A stretch of DNA of 64,000 bases from assembly GCF_008124765.1 (NCBI RefSeq), contig NZ_VNHS01000001.1, forward strand, positions 744,001 through 808,000, given 5' to 3'. The notes under the pieces are model-generated. The model did no database searches. It saw only the letters and a list, made by a program, of their open reading frames with translations, and had not been told where the DNA came from. This document shows positions 47,702-56,775 of the stretch, piece by piece. A program made the translations under genes and the position numbers. The DNA is from Paenibacillus methanolicus (GTDB lineage Bacteria > Bacillota > Bacilli > Paenibacillales > Paenibacillaceae). Each line of letters begins with the position of its first letter. The stretch's first letter is position 1.

Positions 47702-49228
47702 CTAGCCTTCTTCGTTCACGAGCACCTTCTTGCCGCGCAGCTTCAGCACGAGCGGGATCGTCACCCATAGCAGACCGATAATCAGGAACGCCAGCGACAC
47801 CGGCTTTTGCAGGAAGATCATGAAGTCGCCGTTAGAGATCGTCAGCGCTCTGCGCATGTTATTCTCCATCATCGGACCGAGAATGAGACCGAGCACGAGC
47901 GGAGCCAGCGGAAAGTCGTTCTTCTGGAGCACGTACCCAATGACGCCGCATGCCATGATGAGCATAAGGTCGAAGACAGAATACTGTACCGCATAGACGC
48001 CGAATACGGAGAAGACAACGATTAACGGAATTAAATACTTGGCCGGCGTCTCGATGACTTTCGCGAAAATTTTGACGAGCGGCATATTGAGCAGCAGCAG
48101 CATCAGGTTGCCGACAAACATGCTGGCGATGACGCCCCAGGCGATCTGAGGATGGTCCTGGAACAGAAGCGGACCCGGCTGGACGTTATACATAATGAAT
48201 GCGCCCATCAAAATCGCCGTCGTGCCCGACGAAGGGATGCCGAGACTAAGCAGCGGAATCATCGCGCCGCCCGATGCCGCGTTGTTCGCCGATTCCGGCG
48301 CGGCGACGCCTTCGATCGCGCCTTTGCCGAATTTGGACGGGTCGCGACTGAGCTTCTTCTCCATGACATAAGCGAAGAACGAGGCGAGAATCGCGCCTGC
48401 GCCGGGCAACAAGCCGATGAAGAAGCCGAGTACGGAACCGCGCGCGATCGGAGCCGCGCTGTCCTTCAAGTCTTGCTTGGTGGGCAGGATGCGGTTGATC
48501 TTCGCGATTTCCCCATCGTTGTTGTCCCGTTCGAGAATCGTCTTGAACACTTCGCCGACCGCGAACAACCCGACGGCGATCGTCAGAAACTCTAAGCCCT
48601 GATACAGCTCCGGCAGGCCGAACGTGAACCGTTCGACGCCCGATACGCTGTCGATGCCGATCGTGGCGAGCAGCAAGCCGAAGGCGGTCATCATGAGCGA
48701 CTTGACCATCGATTTGCCGGCTAATCCGCTAATCGCGAGCAAGCCCAGCACCATCAGCGAGAAGTATTCGGCCGGACCGAATTTGATCGCGACCGCGGAC
48801 AGCGGTCGGGCCAGGAAGATCAGGCCGATCAGCGAGATCAGTCCTGCCGAGAACGAGCCGATCGCGGCGATGGCGAGCGCGGCGCCCGCCCTCCCCTGCT
48901 TGGCCATCTGATAGCCGTCCAGCGTCGTGACGACGGATGAGGATTCCCCCGGCGTATTGAGCAGAATCGAGGTGGTCGAGCCGCCGTACATCGCGCCGTA
49001 ATAGACGCCCGCCAGCAAAATAATCGAGCTCGTCGCCGCTTCTTCCGCGCTTAAGCCGGAGGTCAAGGATGCGGTAATCGGGATGAGCAGCGCGACGCCG
49101 CTCATCGGTCCGATGCCCGGCAGAACGCCGACGACGGTGCCGATCAAGACGCCGAGGAAGACGAAGACGAGATTTTGCCATTGCATGGCCGTGCTTAGGC
49201 CGTTCAGCAAGTAATCGATGGTGCTCAT
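47702..49228 (-). CDS. tctA: Tripartite tricarboxylate transporter, large membrane subunit TctA
   Basis: 508 residues with about 11-12 membrane segments. 'GVLPGIGPMSGVALLIPITA' and 'GLLPGAGAILASFFAYVMEK' are the two TctA signature loops, and 'MYGGSTTSILLNTPGESSSV' is the conserved substrate region. It forms the membrane channel that takes up citrate or similar acids with sodium or protons, using the TctC binding protein. 13 bp after tctB. Start ATG at 49228, with GGAGG before it. Confidence 0.95.
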   Translation of the reverse strand: MSTIDYLLNGLSTAMQWQNLVFVFLGVLIGTVVGVLPGIGPMSGVALLIPITASLTSGLSAEEAATSSIILLAGVYYGAMYGGSTTSILLNTPGESSSVVTTLDGYQMAKQGRAGAALAIAAIGSFSAGLISLIGLIFLARPLSAVAIKFGPAEYFSLMVLGLLAISGLAGKSMVKSLMMTAFGLLLATIGIDSVSGVERFTFGLPELYQGLEFLTIAVGLFAVGEVFKTILERDNNDGEIAKINRILPTKQDLKDSAAPIARGSVLGFFIGLLPGAGAILASFFAYVMEKKLSRDPSKFGKGAIEGVAAPESANNAASGGAMIPLLSLGIPSSGTTAILMGAFIMYNVQPGPLLFQDHPQIAWGVIASMFVGNLMLLLLNMPLVKIFAKVIETPAKYLIPLIVVFSVFGVYAVQYSVFDLMLIMACGVIGYVLQKNDFPLAPLVLGLILGPMMENNMRRALTISNGDFMIFLQKPVSLAFLIIGLLWVTIPLVLKLRGKKVLVNEEG

Positions 49229-49241
49229 GCGCGTTCGCCTC

Positions 49242-49703
49242 CTAGGATAAGCCTAACCACGCCGGAAAGCCGGGCAGCGACCCTTCCAGCACATTGACAT
49301 AGAGATAATAGACGCCGTACGAGAATAGGCCGGCGATGACCGCGGATTTCCACAACTTGCCGCGCTCCATCGTCTGGAAGCCGATCATGAGGAACGCGAA
49401 CGTCGTGATTACGAAGCCAACCGGCTCCAGCAATAACGCATATAACACGGCCGATACGAAAATAATGCCGAACCGCTTATAGTCGAGGTTAGTCTTGCGC
49501 CGTTCCTGCTTCTGCCTGCGGAACGTCTCATAGATGAGCCTGGCGCTCATCAGCGATAGGAACCCTCCAAGGAACATCGGGAAGACATTGGCCCCGACGT
49601 TGCTGCCATACGAACTTGCCGTAATGCCGCGACTGCCGATGATGAATGCGATGCCGATCGCGCAAAAGACGATGCCGGCGTAACGGTCGAACGAATGATT
49701 CAT
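49242..49703 (-). CDS. tctB: Tripartite tricarboxylate transporter, small membrane subunit TctB
   Basis: 153 residues, ATG at 49703. Four membrane segments with the DUF1468 pattern: 'YAGIVFCAIGIAFIIGSRGI', 'GANVFPMFLGGFLSLMSARL' and 'VLYALLLEPVGFVITTFAFL'. TctB is the small membrane partner of TctA. It sits between tctC and tctA, in the normal order. Confidence 0.92.
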   Translation of the reverse strand: MNHSFDRYAGIVFCAIGIAFIIGSRGITASSYGSNVGANVFPMFLGGFLSLMSARLIYETFRRQKQERRKTNLDYKRFGIIFVSAVLYALLLEPVGFVITTFAFLMIGFQTMERGKLWKSAVIAGLFSYGVYYLYVNVLEGSLPGFPAWLGLS

Positions 49704-49774
49704 CTTCTCACTCCTCTATGAACGCTCGGGGGAGAGCGATCGGGTACGATGCTCTCCCTCGTGCGGTTGTTTGT

Positions 49775-50794
49775 CTACTTTTGCATGCCAAGCGCCGTCA
49801 GCATTTCCTTCAGCTGGCCTTCCTGCTCCGCAAGGAACGTCTTGAACGCTTCCGAATCTTTGTAGTCGCTCTGCCAGTTGTTGGCCGTAAGCTCCGATTT
49901 CCACGCTTCGGATTCGGTCATCGTTGTCAGCGCGCCGTCCCAGAATGCCTTCGCGTCCGCGCTCATCTCCTTCGGACCGAAGATGCCGCGCCAGATCAGA
50001 AATTCCGCGTCGATGCCCAATTCTTTGAGCGTAGGCACTTCCGCCAGGCTGCCGCCCAGGCGCTCCGGCGATTCGACGGCGAGCACTTTGATTTTGCCGG
50101 CCTTCACGTATTGATCCAGGGAAGAGGCGTCCGTACCCAGCACGTCCGCGTTGCCGCCGAGCAGAGCCGTGATCGCTTCGCCGCCGCCGTCGTAGGAGAC
50201 GTACTTCACGCTCTTCGGATCGATGCCGTACTTAAAGGCCGGCAGAATCGACACGAGATGGTCCATGGAGCCCGGCGCCGAACCGCCCGCGACGGTGAAG
50301 GCCGTCGGATCCGCTTTCAAGTCGTCGAGCAGCGTCTTCAGGTCGTTGTACTTCGAGTCCGCCGATACGGCGATGGCCCCGTAATCCTTCGTCAGCTGCG
50401 CAAGCGGCGTCGTGTCCCCATAGCCGTAAGGCGAATTGCCTTCCTTCTTCAGATGGTTGATCAGAATCGGCGGCGAATTGACGAACAGTTTGTAGTTGTC
50501 CTTCGCGTCCTTGGTCGCGTATTCGGCCATGAACACCGCGCCCCCTCCGCCCGGCTTGTTCTCGACGGTTATCGGCTTGTCGGTCGCTTTCGTCTCGGTG
50601 AGCACCTTCACGATCGTGCGCGCCGTCATATCCCAGCCGCCGCCCGCTCCCGACGGTGCGACGATCGTCAGCGCCTTATCCGGATAGGAGGCGCCGCCGC
50701 TCTCCCCGTTCTTGGCGCTTCCGCATGCGGCAAGACTTACGGCGAGCACGAGCACCGGCGCGATTTTCCATGTTTTCGTGAGCATTCTTTTCAT
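49775..50794 (-). CDS. tctC: Tripartite tricarboxylate transporter, binding protein TctC
   Basis: 339 residues from ATG at 50794 with GGAGGG upstream. Lipoprotein signal: 'VLVLAVSLAACGSAKNGE' with the lipid-bearing Cys at about residue 24. The Bug-family fold is shown by 'YPDKALTIVAPSGAGGGWDM', 'ENKPGGGGAVFMAEYATKDA' and 'VAGGSAPGSMDHL'. It catches the carboxylate outside the membrane and hands it to TctAB. First gene of the operon; a catabolite-repression-like site lies upstream at 50841-50854. Confidence 0.94.
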   Translation of the reverse strand: MKRMLTKTWKIAPVLVLAVSLAACGSAKNGESGGASYPDKALTIVAPSGAGGGWDMTARTIVKVLTETKATDKPITVENKPGGGGAVFMAEYATKDAKDNYKLFVNSPPILINHLKKEGNSPYGYGDTTPLAQLTKDYGAIAVSADSKYNDLKTLLDDLKADPTAFTVAGGSAPGSMDHLVSILPAFKYGIDPKSVKYVSYDGGGEAITALLGGNADVLGTDASSLDQYVKAGKIKVLAVESPERLGGSLAEVPTLKELGIDAEFLIWRGIFGPKEMSADAKAFWDGALTTMTESEAWKSELTANNWQSDYKDSEAFKTFLAEQEGQLKEMLTALGMQK

Positions 50795-50840
50795 GTATAA
50801 GCCCTCCCAGGGTAGCGTTTCATTTTTGTATACGCTTTCT

Positions 50841-50854
50841 TTGAAGCGCTTTCA
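50841..50854 (-). promoter_or_regulatory. Possible CcpA (cre) site upstream of tctC
   Basis: The minus strand reads TGAAAGCGCTTCAA, close to the cre consensus TGWAANCGNTNWCA. It lies about 50 bp before tctC, where CcpA binding would reduce transcription in the presence of preferred sugars. Confidence 0.45.
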
Positions 50855-51010
50855 GAATAACATCCGCCGCCGCAAATGAGAATGTTAAGGACATAAACGA
50901 AAATAACGCGATTTCGGGCATTTTGTTCATTTTGTTCACGGCCAGACCTCAAGATAGCGGTTACATGTTGTGTTACAATAAGAGCACTTCTTATGAAAGG
51001 CGCTGGCGCC

Positions 51011-52639
51011 ATGCGGCTGCAAACGAAGCTTATCCTGCTCCTCTGTTCCCTGCTCGCGTTCGTCACGGTCAGCCTGGGCGGCATCTTCTACGTCGTCATC
51101 ACGACTTTATTAGATAAACAGATCGGCGCGCGCGCGTTAACCGTCGCCGAGACGATCGCGATTATGCCGGAGATCCGAGATGCGTTCAACGATCCCGATC
51201 CTTCCGCGCGCATCCAGCCGATCGCCGAGTCCGCCCGCGCGAAGACCGGCGCGCAATATATCGTCATCGGCAACCGGGAAGGCATCCGTTACGCGCACCC
51301 GATTCCCGGGCGGATCGGCGGCCGGATGGTCGGCGGCGACAACGGGCCCGTGCTTGAAGGTCGCTCGATCATCTCCCGGGCGACCGGCTCCATGGGCCCT
51401 TCCCTTCGCGGCAAAGCGCCGATCTTCGATAAGGACGGCGCCGTCATCGGCATCGTCTCGGTCGGTTTCCTGACCGACGAGATCGACGTGATCGCGGACG
51501 CCTATCAGACGGAGGTGCTGACCGTCTCCTGCATCGCCTTGATCATCGGGGCGATCGGTTCGGTGCTGATCGCCCGCAGCGTGCGACGTTCCATACACGG
51601 GCTCGAGCCGAAGGAGATCGGCGAGCTGTATACGGAGAAGAAGGCGATTCTCGAATCGATCCGCGAGGGCGTTATCGCGATCGACCAGGAAGGCCGCGTG
51701 ACGTTGGCGAACCGGTACGCGAACCGGCTCATGCATATTCCGGACAGCGAGAGCGTCATCGGCCGCCACATCGAGGAGCTTATTCCGAACACCGGCTTAA
51801 TGGAGGTCGTGCGCACCGGCATGCCGCAATCGGACCGCGAACTCGTCATCGGCGATCAGGAGGTTATCGCCAACCGCGTGCCCATCCGGGATTTCCACGA
51901 TCGCGTCACCGGCGCCGTCTCCAGCTTCCGCAGCAAATCCGAGCTGTATCGTCTGGCCGAAGAGCTGTCGCAGGTGAAGCGCTTCGCCGAGTCGCTGCGC
52001 GCGCAGACCCATGAGTTCTCGAACAAGCTGTACGTGATCTCCGGCTTGATCCAGCTGGAGTCGTACCAGGAAGCGATCGATCTGATCAGCAAAGAAGCGG
52101 ACGTCCATCAGAATCTGATCCACTTCATCATGCGCGAGATCCCGGATCCGGTCATCGGCGGCCTCATCATCGGCAAGTATAACCACGCCAGCGAGCTGCG
52201 AATCGCTTTCCGTCTCGACGAGGAGAGCTCGTTCCGCGATATTCCGGCGCATGTGGACCGCGCTCATCTCGTGACGATCATCGGCAACCTCGTCGACAAC
52301 GCCATGGATGCCGCGCTCGAGCGCCATCCCGATCAAGAAGGCGAGGTCGCGCTGTTCCTGACCGATTTGGGCGAAGACTTGATCATCGAATGCGAGGATA
52401 ACGGAGCGGGCATCTCGGATGACCTCGGCGATTCGATATTCCGCAGCGGCTTCTCGACCAAGCAAGGCGAACACCGGGGCATCGGCCTGTCGTTGGTCGA
52501 ACATGCCGTCCGCAAGTTGAACGGCTATATTACGTACGACCGCAGCCCGATGGGAGGCGCCCACTTTACGGCAGCCATCCCCAAGCGAAAGAATGCGGCG
52601 CCAAAGGAGCATGAAAGTCATGACGAATCCGGCCATTGA
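51011..52639 (+). CDS. CitA/DcuS-type sensor histidine kinase
   Basis: 542 residues from ATG 51011 (GAAAGG upstream); an ATG at 50993 is also in frame. The order is one membrane segment (about 7-30), an extracytoplasmic Cache/PASp sensor domain (35-160; 'GIRYAHPIPGRIGGRMVGGD'), a second segment (171-191), a PAS domain (210-300), and the kinase core. The phospho-acceptor is His334 in 'RAQTHEFSNKLYVISGLIQL'; N box 'NLVDNAMDAAL', G box 'EDNGAGISD' and 'HRGIGLSLVEHAVRKLNGYI' are complete. Divergent from the tct operon and beside its response regulator, so it probably senses citrate or another carboxylate. Confidence 0.93.
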   Translation: MRLQTKLILLLCSLLAFVTVSLGGIFYVVITTLLDKQIGARALTVAETIAIMPEIRDAFNDPDPSARIQPIAESARAKTGAQYIVIGNREGIRYAHPIPGRIGGRMVGGDNGPVLEGRSIISRATGSMGPSLRGKAPIFDKDGAVIGIVSVGFLTDEIDVIADAYQTEVLTVSCIALIIGAIGSVLIARSVRRSIHGLEPKEIGELYTEKKAILESIREGVIAIDQEGRVTLANRYANRLMHIPDSESVIGRHIEELIPNTGLMEVVRTGMPQSDRELVIGDQEVIANRVPIRDFHDRVTGAVSSFRSKSELYRLAEELSQVKRFAESLRAQTHEFSNKLYVISGLIQLESYQEAIDLISKEADVHQNLIHFIMREIPDPVIGGLIIGKYNHASELRIAFRLDEESSFRDIPAHVDRAHLVTIIGNLVDNAMDAALERHPDQEGEVALFLTDLGEDLIIECEDNGAGISDDLGDSIFRSGFSTKQGEHRGIGLSLVEHAVRKLNGYITYDRSPMGGAHFTAAIPKRKNAAPKEHESHDESGH

Positions 52640-53330
52640 GGTGCTCATCATCGAGGATGATGTCAAAATCGCGGAGATCAACCGAAGGTTCGTGGAGCAA
52701 ATCGAAGGCTTCCGCGTCGTAGGCATCGCCACCGACGAGCCGCAGGCGGCCGCGCAGCTGGAAGTGCTGAACCCGCAGCTCGTCCTGCTCGACATCTACT
52801 TTCCCGGGTCGAACGGCCTCTCGATGCTACATCATATACGCGCCCAGCACCGCGAGACCGACGTGATTATGATCACGGCCGCCCGCGAGAGCGAAGCCGT
52901 GCGCGAAGCGATCCGCGGCGGCGCGTTCGACTATATCATGAAGCCGCTCGTATTTAACCGGCTCAAGGAGACGCTGGTTCGTTATTCGGCATTCCGGACG
53001 GACCTGGACCGTCTCTCGCGAACCGCTTCGTTGAGCCAATCGGACGTGGACCGACTAACGGTCGGCACACCGCGATTCGAGAGCGGCGAGATGCACGTCC
53101 TGACGCCCAAGGGTATCGATCGGCTGACGCTCGACAAAGTCGTGCAAGCGCTCGCTTCCGATAGCATCGGCATGACGGCCGAGCAGGTCGCGAAGCTGAT
53201 CGGCGCCAGTCGCTCCACGAGCCGCCGCTATTTGGAGCATCTTGTCGGTCAAGGCGATGCCTATGCGGATTTGTCGTACGGCGTAGTCGGACGACCGGAG
53301 CGAGTGTACAGAACGAAGAAACGATCATGA
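52620..53330 (+). CDS. CitB/DcuR-type response regulator
   Basis: 236 residues from ATG 52620 (AAAGGAG 10 bp upstream), overlapping the kinase gene by 20 bp. Receiver domain 1-120: 'EVLIIEDDVKIAEINRRFVE', D58 in 'QLVLLDIYFPGSNGLSM', Lys in 'GGAFDYIMKPLVFNRLK'. The output domain (about 150-236) has a winged helix-turn-helix with 'MTAEQVAKLIGASRSTSRRY', the CitT/DcuR type. It probably activates the divergent tctCBA operon when the kinase detects its ligand. Confidence 0.93.
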   Translation: MTNPAIEVLIIEDDVKIAEINRRFVEQIEGFRVVGIATDEPQAAAQLEVLNPQLVLLDIYFPGSNGLSMLHHIRAQHRETDVIMITAARESEAVREAIRGGAFDYIMKPLVFNRLKETLVRYSAFRTDLDRLSRTASLSQSDVDRLTVGTPRFESGEMHVLTPKGIDRLTLDKVVQALASDSIGMTAEQVAKLIGASRSTSRRYLEHLVGQGDAYADLSYGVVGRPERVYRTKKRS

Positions 53331-53376
53331 TTAACCGCATTAAATGACATCGTGATTAAACGCATCATGATTAACG

Positions 53377-53426
53377 AAAAAACTCGTCAAGCGCGGGCTT
53401 TCCCCCTCGCATGACGAGTTTTTTCG
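53377..53426. terminator. Bidirectional intrinsic terminator
   Basis: AAAAAACTCGTCA (53377-53389) pairs with TGACGAGTTTTTT (53412-53424). It separates the response regulator from the convergent reductase gene. Confidence 0.9.
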
Positions 53427-53460
53427 TGGTCGTCTTTATAGTTAATGCCCTAAATCAAAA

Positions 53461-54180
53461 TTACTGCGGGTTCGTCGTCCAAATCCCGGCCGCTTTGACG
53501 AAGACGCGCGCAGGCAGCTTCAGCGCGGCCGTAATGAGCTCCGCCACGTCCTCCGGCTGCATCATCCGATCTTCGTCGCCGATTTTCAATCCCGCGTTCG
53601 TGGCCAACTCGGTATTCACCGTGCTCGGCGTGAGCGCCGTGACGCGAATATTCGATTTGCGCACCTCCTGCATGAGCGCCTCGGTAAGTCCCATGACAGC
53701 GAACTTCGATGCGCAATAGGCCGAACCTGTCGCAAACCCGCTCAGACCTGCCGTGGACGCCACGTTAATAATCGCGCCGCCGTTCTGCTCCAGCATCGTC
53801 GGCAGCGCGGCGCGCGTCACGTAATAGGTACCCATCAGATTGACCTGGATAATGCGTTCCCACTCCTGCGGGTCCATGTCGATCACCTTGCCGAACGACG
53901 CGATTCCCGCATTGTTGATCAGAATATCGAGGCGTCCGAGCTTGCCGATCAATTCGGTTACCGCGGCATCGACCTGCTCCTTGACCGACACGTCGGCCGT
54001 CGCGTAATATGCGTTCACGCCGAATGCCGCAAGTTCATCCTTGAGCGCGGCGAGATCGGATTCGCCGCGCGCGATGAGACCGAGATGCACGCCTTCTTTC
54101 GCGAGCGCGATCGCCGTGGACCGTCCGATACCTTTGCCTGCGCCGGTTATGATTGCGGTTTGCTGTTGTAATGCAGTCAA
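53461..54180 (-). CDS. Short-chain dehydrogenase, FabG-like
   Basis: 239 residues from TTG at 54180 (AAGGAG 8 bp upstream). The Rossmann motif T-G-x3-G-x-G is 'AIITGAGKGIGRSTAIALAK', then 'NNAGIASFGK', the catalytic Ser in 'INVASTAGLSGFATGSAYCA', with Y-x3-K in 'YCASKFAVMGLTEALMQEVR'. It reduces a keto group or oxidises an alcohol with NAD(P). It is not in a fatty-acid cluster, so the substrate is open; Bacillus YkvO/YueD-like enzymes are near relatives. Single gene. Confidence 0.92.
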   Translation of the reverse strand: MTALQQQTAIITGAGKGIGRSTAIALAKEGVHLGLIARGESDLAALKDELAAFGVNAYYATADVSVKEQVDAAVTELIGKLGRLDILINNAGIASFGKVIDMDPQEWERIIQVNLMGTYYVTRAALPTMLEQNGGAIINVASTAGLSGFATGSAYCASKFAVMGLTEALMQEVRKSNIRVTALTPSTVNTELATNAGLKIGDEDRMMQPEDVAELITAALKLPARVFVKAAGIWTTNPQ

Positions 54181-54353
54181 TAAGATCACTCCTTCTGATT
54201 GGGGCAAGCCCCGGTAATAGCCGAACAACCCCATCCAGTTTATCACAGGGCGACCGCCGCTCCAAATTGTCTCCCATCGAATAAGGCGGAGACAATGCGT
54301 TCAACGCTGCTCAATCTTGCCGTTCGACAGCCTTCTTCGGGATCATAACGGCC

Positions 54354-54393
54354 CGATGCCGGTGCTTCGCCTTAAGACGAAGCACCGGCATCG
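54354..54393 (-). terminator. Strong hairpin after the class A PBP gene
   Basis: CGATGCCGGTGCTTCG (54354-54369) pairs with CGAAGCACCGGCATCG (54378-54393), a perfect 16-bp stem. No clear T-tract on the minus strand, so it may act as an mRNA 3' end or weak terminator. Confidence 0.55.
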
Positions 54394-54410
54394 GACATAA
54401 CGTTTAAGCT

Positions 54411-56516
54411 TTAATCTTCGTCGTCATGTTTTCCTTTTCCGCCGCGTTTTTCTTTCCACTCGTTCTTCTTCTTCTTCTCGATTTCTTTCCTGAACTTCTC
54501 GAATTCCTGTTCGCGCTTTTTGTCGTGGTTCTCGAGCTCCTTCAACCATTCGCGGACTTCCCGCTCATCCTCGTCTTCGTCTTCGTCTTGGCGCTGCTTC
54601 GCTGGCCGCGGCTTGATAGGCGGCACGCCGCTGACGGGCTGGAACGCAAGGACCGGTTCGTTCGCGAGCGCGCCGGTCATGATGGAACGAAATACGGCCG
54701 CCGCGGCTTTCGACGTGGTGGTCAAATAATGATCGGCGTCGGATCGATCGTAGCCGAGCCAGACGGCGGCGGCCAGCTGCGGCGTATAGCCGACGAACCA
54801 GTTATCCTTCGCGCCGTCGCCGTTCGTGCCGGGCATCTGCGTCGTGCCGGTCTTGCCGGCCACGGGGCGCCCTTCGAGCGCCGCGGACTTGCCCGTTCCT
54901 TCGCGTACGACGCCTTCCAGCATCGCCGTCATCGTGCGGGCCGTCTCGGACGACACGGCTTGCACCGGAGCCGTCTCCGCCCGGCTCGCCAACACGTCGC
55001 CCGATTCGTTCTCGATACGCGTGATCGTGTAGGAAGAATTGCGGGAGCCGCTGCTGGCGAGCGCGCCGAACGCCTCGGCCATAGCCAGCGGCGACACGCC
55101 CTCTTGTAGACCGCCGAGCGCGAGTCCGAGCGCCCTGTCCCCCTCGGCTAAAGCTAGACCGAACTTCTTGGCGGATGCTATTCCGGCCTCGATTCCGATC
55201 TCGTTCAAGGTCTTGACCGCCGGGACGTTATACGAATGAATGAGCGCGTCGTAGAGCGTCACGGCTCCGTGGTATTGACCGTCCGCATTCTTCGGCGAGT
55301 AACCGCCGAAATCGACCGGTTCGTCGACAATGATCGTTCCGGGATGACGCCCCTTCTCCAGCGCGGGCGCGTAGACGGCGATCGGCTTCATCGTCGAACC
55401 TGGCTGGCGTTTCATCTGGGTCGCCCGGTTCAAGCTGCGGAAGCCCGCTTCGCCCCTTCCGCCGACGAGCGCGCGGATGCTTCCGTCTCGCGGATCGACA
55501 AGGACCGCGGCGCTCTGAATGAGCTGATCGCCCGCGCTTGCGGGGAATAGCTCTTCATTCGCGTAAGTTCGCTCGACCGCCTGCTGCATCGCGGGATCGA
55601 GCGCGGTATAGATGCGAAGTCCCCCGTGCAGCACTTCTTCTTCCGACAAACCGTATACTTCCGTCGCTTCGCGAATGACTTCGTCGACATAATACGGATA
55701 ACGGATCGCTTCCGTCCGATCCGGCTTCTCCTCCAGCAGCTTAATCGGCTCCATAATGGCCGCCGCGTATTGCTCGGCGTCGATTCGTCCTTGCTCCTTC
55801 ATCAGATCCAGGACGATGTTTCGGCGCGTTTTCGCTTCTTCCGGATGTTTCTTCGGGGTAAGCGCGGACGGGGCCTTGATAATGCCCGCCAGCAGCGCGG
55901 ATTCGGCTAGCGTAAGCTGCTTGACGCCTTTGCCGAAATACACGCTCGCCGCGCGCTTGATCCCCCATGCGCCTTCGCCGAAGTAGATATGATTCATGTA
56001 CAGTTCGAAGATCTGCTCCTTGCCGTACTCCGTTTCGATCTTCTGCGCGAGCAGCAGCTCGTTCCACTTGCGGGTCCACGTCTTCTCATGGGAGAGAAAG
56101 ACGTTCTTCGCCAGCTGCTGGGTGATCGTGCTGCCTCCCTCCGCTTTGCCGCCGGCGTTCAGGTTCGCGTACACGGCGCGGCTAATGGAGCGCAGGTCCG
56201 CCCCGTCATGCTCGAAGAACCGCTTATCTTCGACCGCGACGACGGCCGCAACGAGATGTTCCGGCAGTTCGGCGAAGGTTGCCGGCTCGACTTTATTCAG
56301 CGAGACGCGGCTCGCTTCTTTGCCATTTTTATCCATAATGACCGTCGCGCTATGGAGCGGTTCGCTTAACGTGCTCACGTCTTGCGCTGCCACCATCATC
56401 TTGAATGCGCCAAATCCGGCGGCGCCGCTGATTACCGATCCGGCCAGCAGCAGGGTGCCGACGCGCGCGAGCATGGTCCTGCCGGGCATCGCGGACCGGT
56501 TCTGTTTCTCTCTCAT
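54411..56516 (-). CDS. Class A penicillin-binding protein (transglycosylase and transpeptidase)
   Basis: 701 residues from ATG at 56516, with AGGGGG upstream; the frame is open to 56543. One membrane segment (about 15-40). GT51 domain: 'VVAVEDKRFFEHDGADLRSI' with catalytic E96, and 'EGGSTITQQLAKNVFLSHEK'. Transpeptidase domain: 'RQPGSTMKPIAVYAPALEKG' (SxxK), 'HSYNVPAVKTLNEIG' (SxN) and 'PVAGKTGTTQMPGTNGDGAK' (KTG). The last 65 residues are an unusual charged tail rich in Asp, Glu, Lys and Arg. It polymerises and cross-links peptidoglycan. PBP1A/PbpF-like; single gene. Confidence 0.95.
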   Translation of the reverse strand: MREKQNRSAMPGRTMLARVGTLLLAGSVISGAAGFGAFKMMVAAQDVSTLSEPLHSATVIMDKNGKEASRVSLNKVEPATFAELPEHLVAAVVAVEDKRFFEHDGADLRSISRAVYANLNAGGKAEGGSTITQQLAKNVFLSHEKTWTRKWNELLLAQKIETEYGKEQIFELYMNHIYFGEGAWGIKRAASVYFGKGVKQLTLAESALLAGIIKAPSALTPKKHPEEAKTRRNIVLDLMKEQGRIDAEQYAAAIMEPIKLLEEKPDRTEAIRYPYYVDEVIREATEVYGLSEEEVLHGGLRIYTALDPAMQQAVERTYANEELFPASAGDQLIQSAAVLVDPRDGSIRALVGGRGEAGFRSLNRATQMKRQPGSTMKPIAVYAPALEKGRHPGTIIVDEPVDFGGYSPKNADGQYHGAVTLYDALIHSYNVPAVKTLNEIGIEAGIASAKKFGLALAEGDRALGLALGGLQEGVSPLAMAEAFGALASSGSRNSSYTITRIENESGDVLASRAETAPVQAVSSETARTMTAMLEGVVREGTGKSAALEGRPVAGKTGTTQMPGTNGDGAKDNWFVGYTPQLAAAVWLGYDRSDADHYLTTTSKAAAAVFRSIMTGALANEPVLAFQPVSGVPPIKPRPAKQRQDEDEDEDEREVREWLKELENHDKKREQEFEKFRKEIEKKKKNEWKEKRGGKGKHDDED

Positions 56517-56775
56517 CTGCTTGCCCCCTGTTCGATTGTTCAAATATAGATAGCCGATTCACCTTGCGCTACCACAAACGTTCGGAAGAACGTCCGTTTT
56601 TCGGTACGTCGCGACCAAATGCCGTCAACTTGGCGTCGTCCGGGAGCGTCACAGGTACATACACGATTCGGAAGAAGATGAAACAGAGGCTATGGAGTCC
56701 CCCGAAGCCGCCTGCCGGAATAAGATGAGAATAAATAGCCCGCTTGACGAGCGACGGGGAGGTACAGCGACGAGC

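Noticed and set aside
51797-52795. Minus-strand open frame opposite the sensor kinase
   Set aside because: Antisense shadow; the kinase on the plus strand has complete H, N and G boxes.
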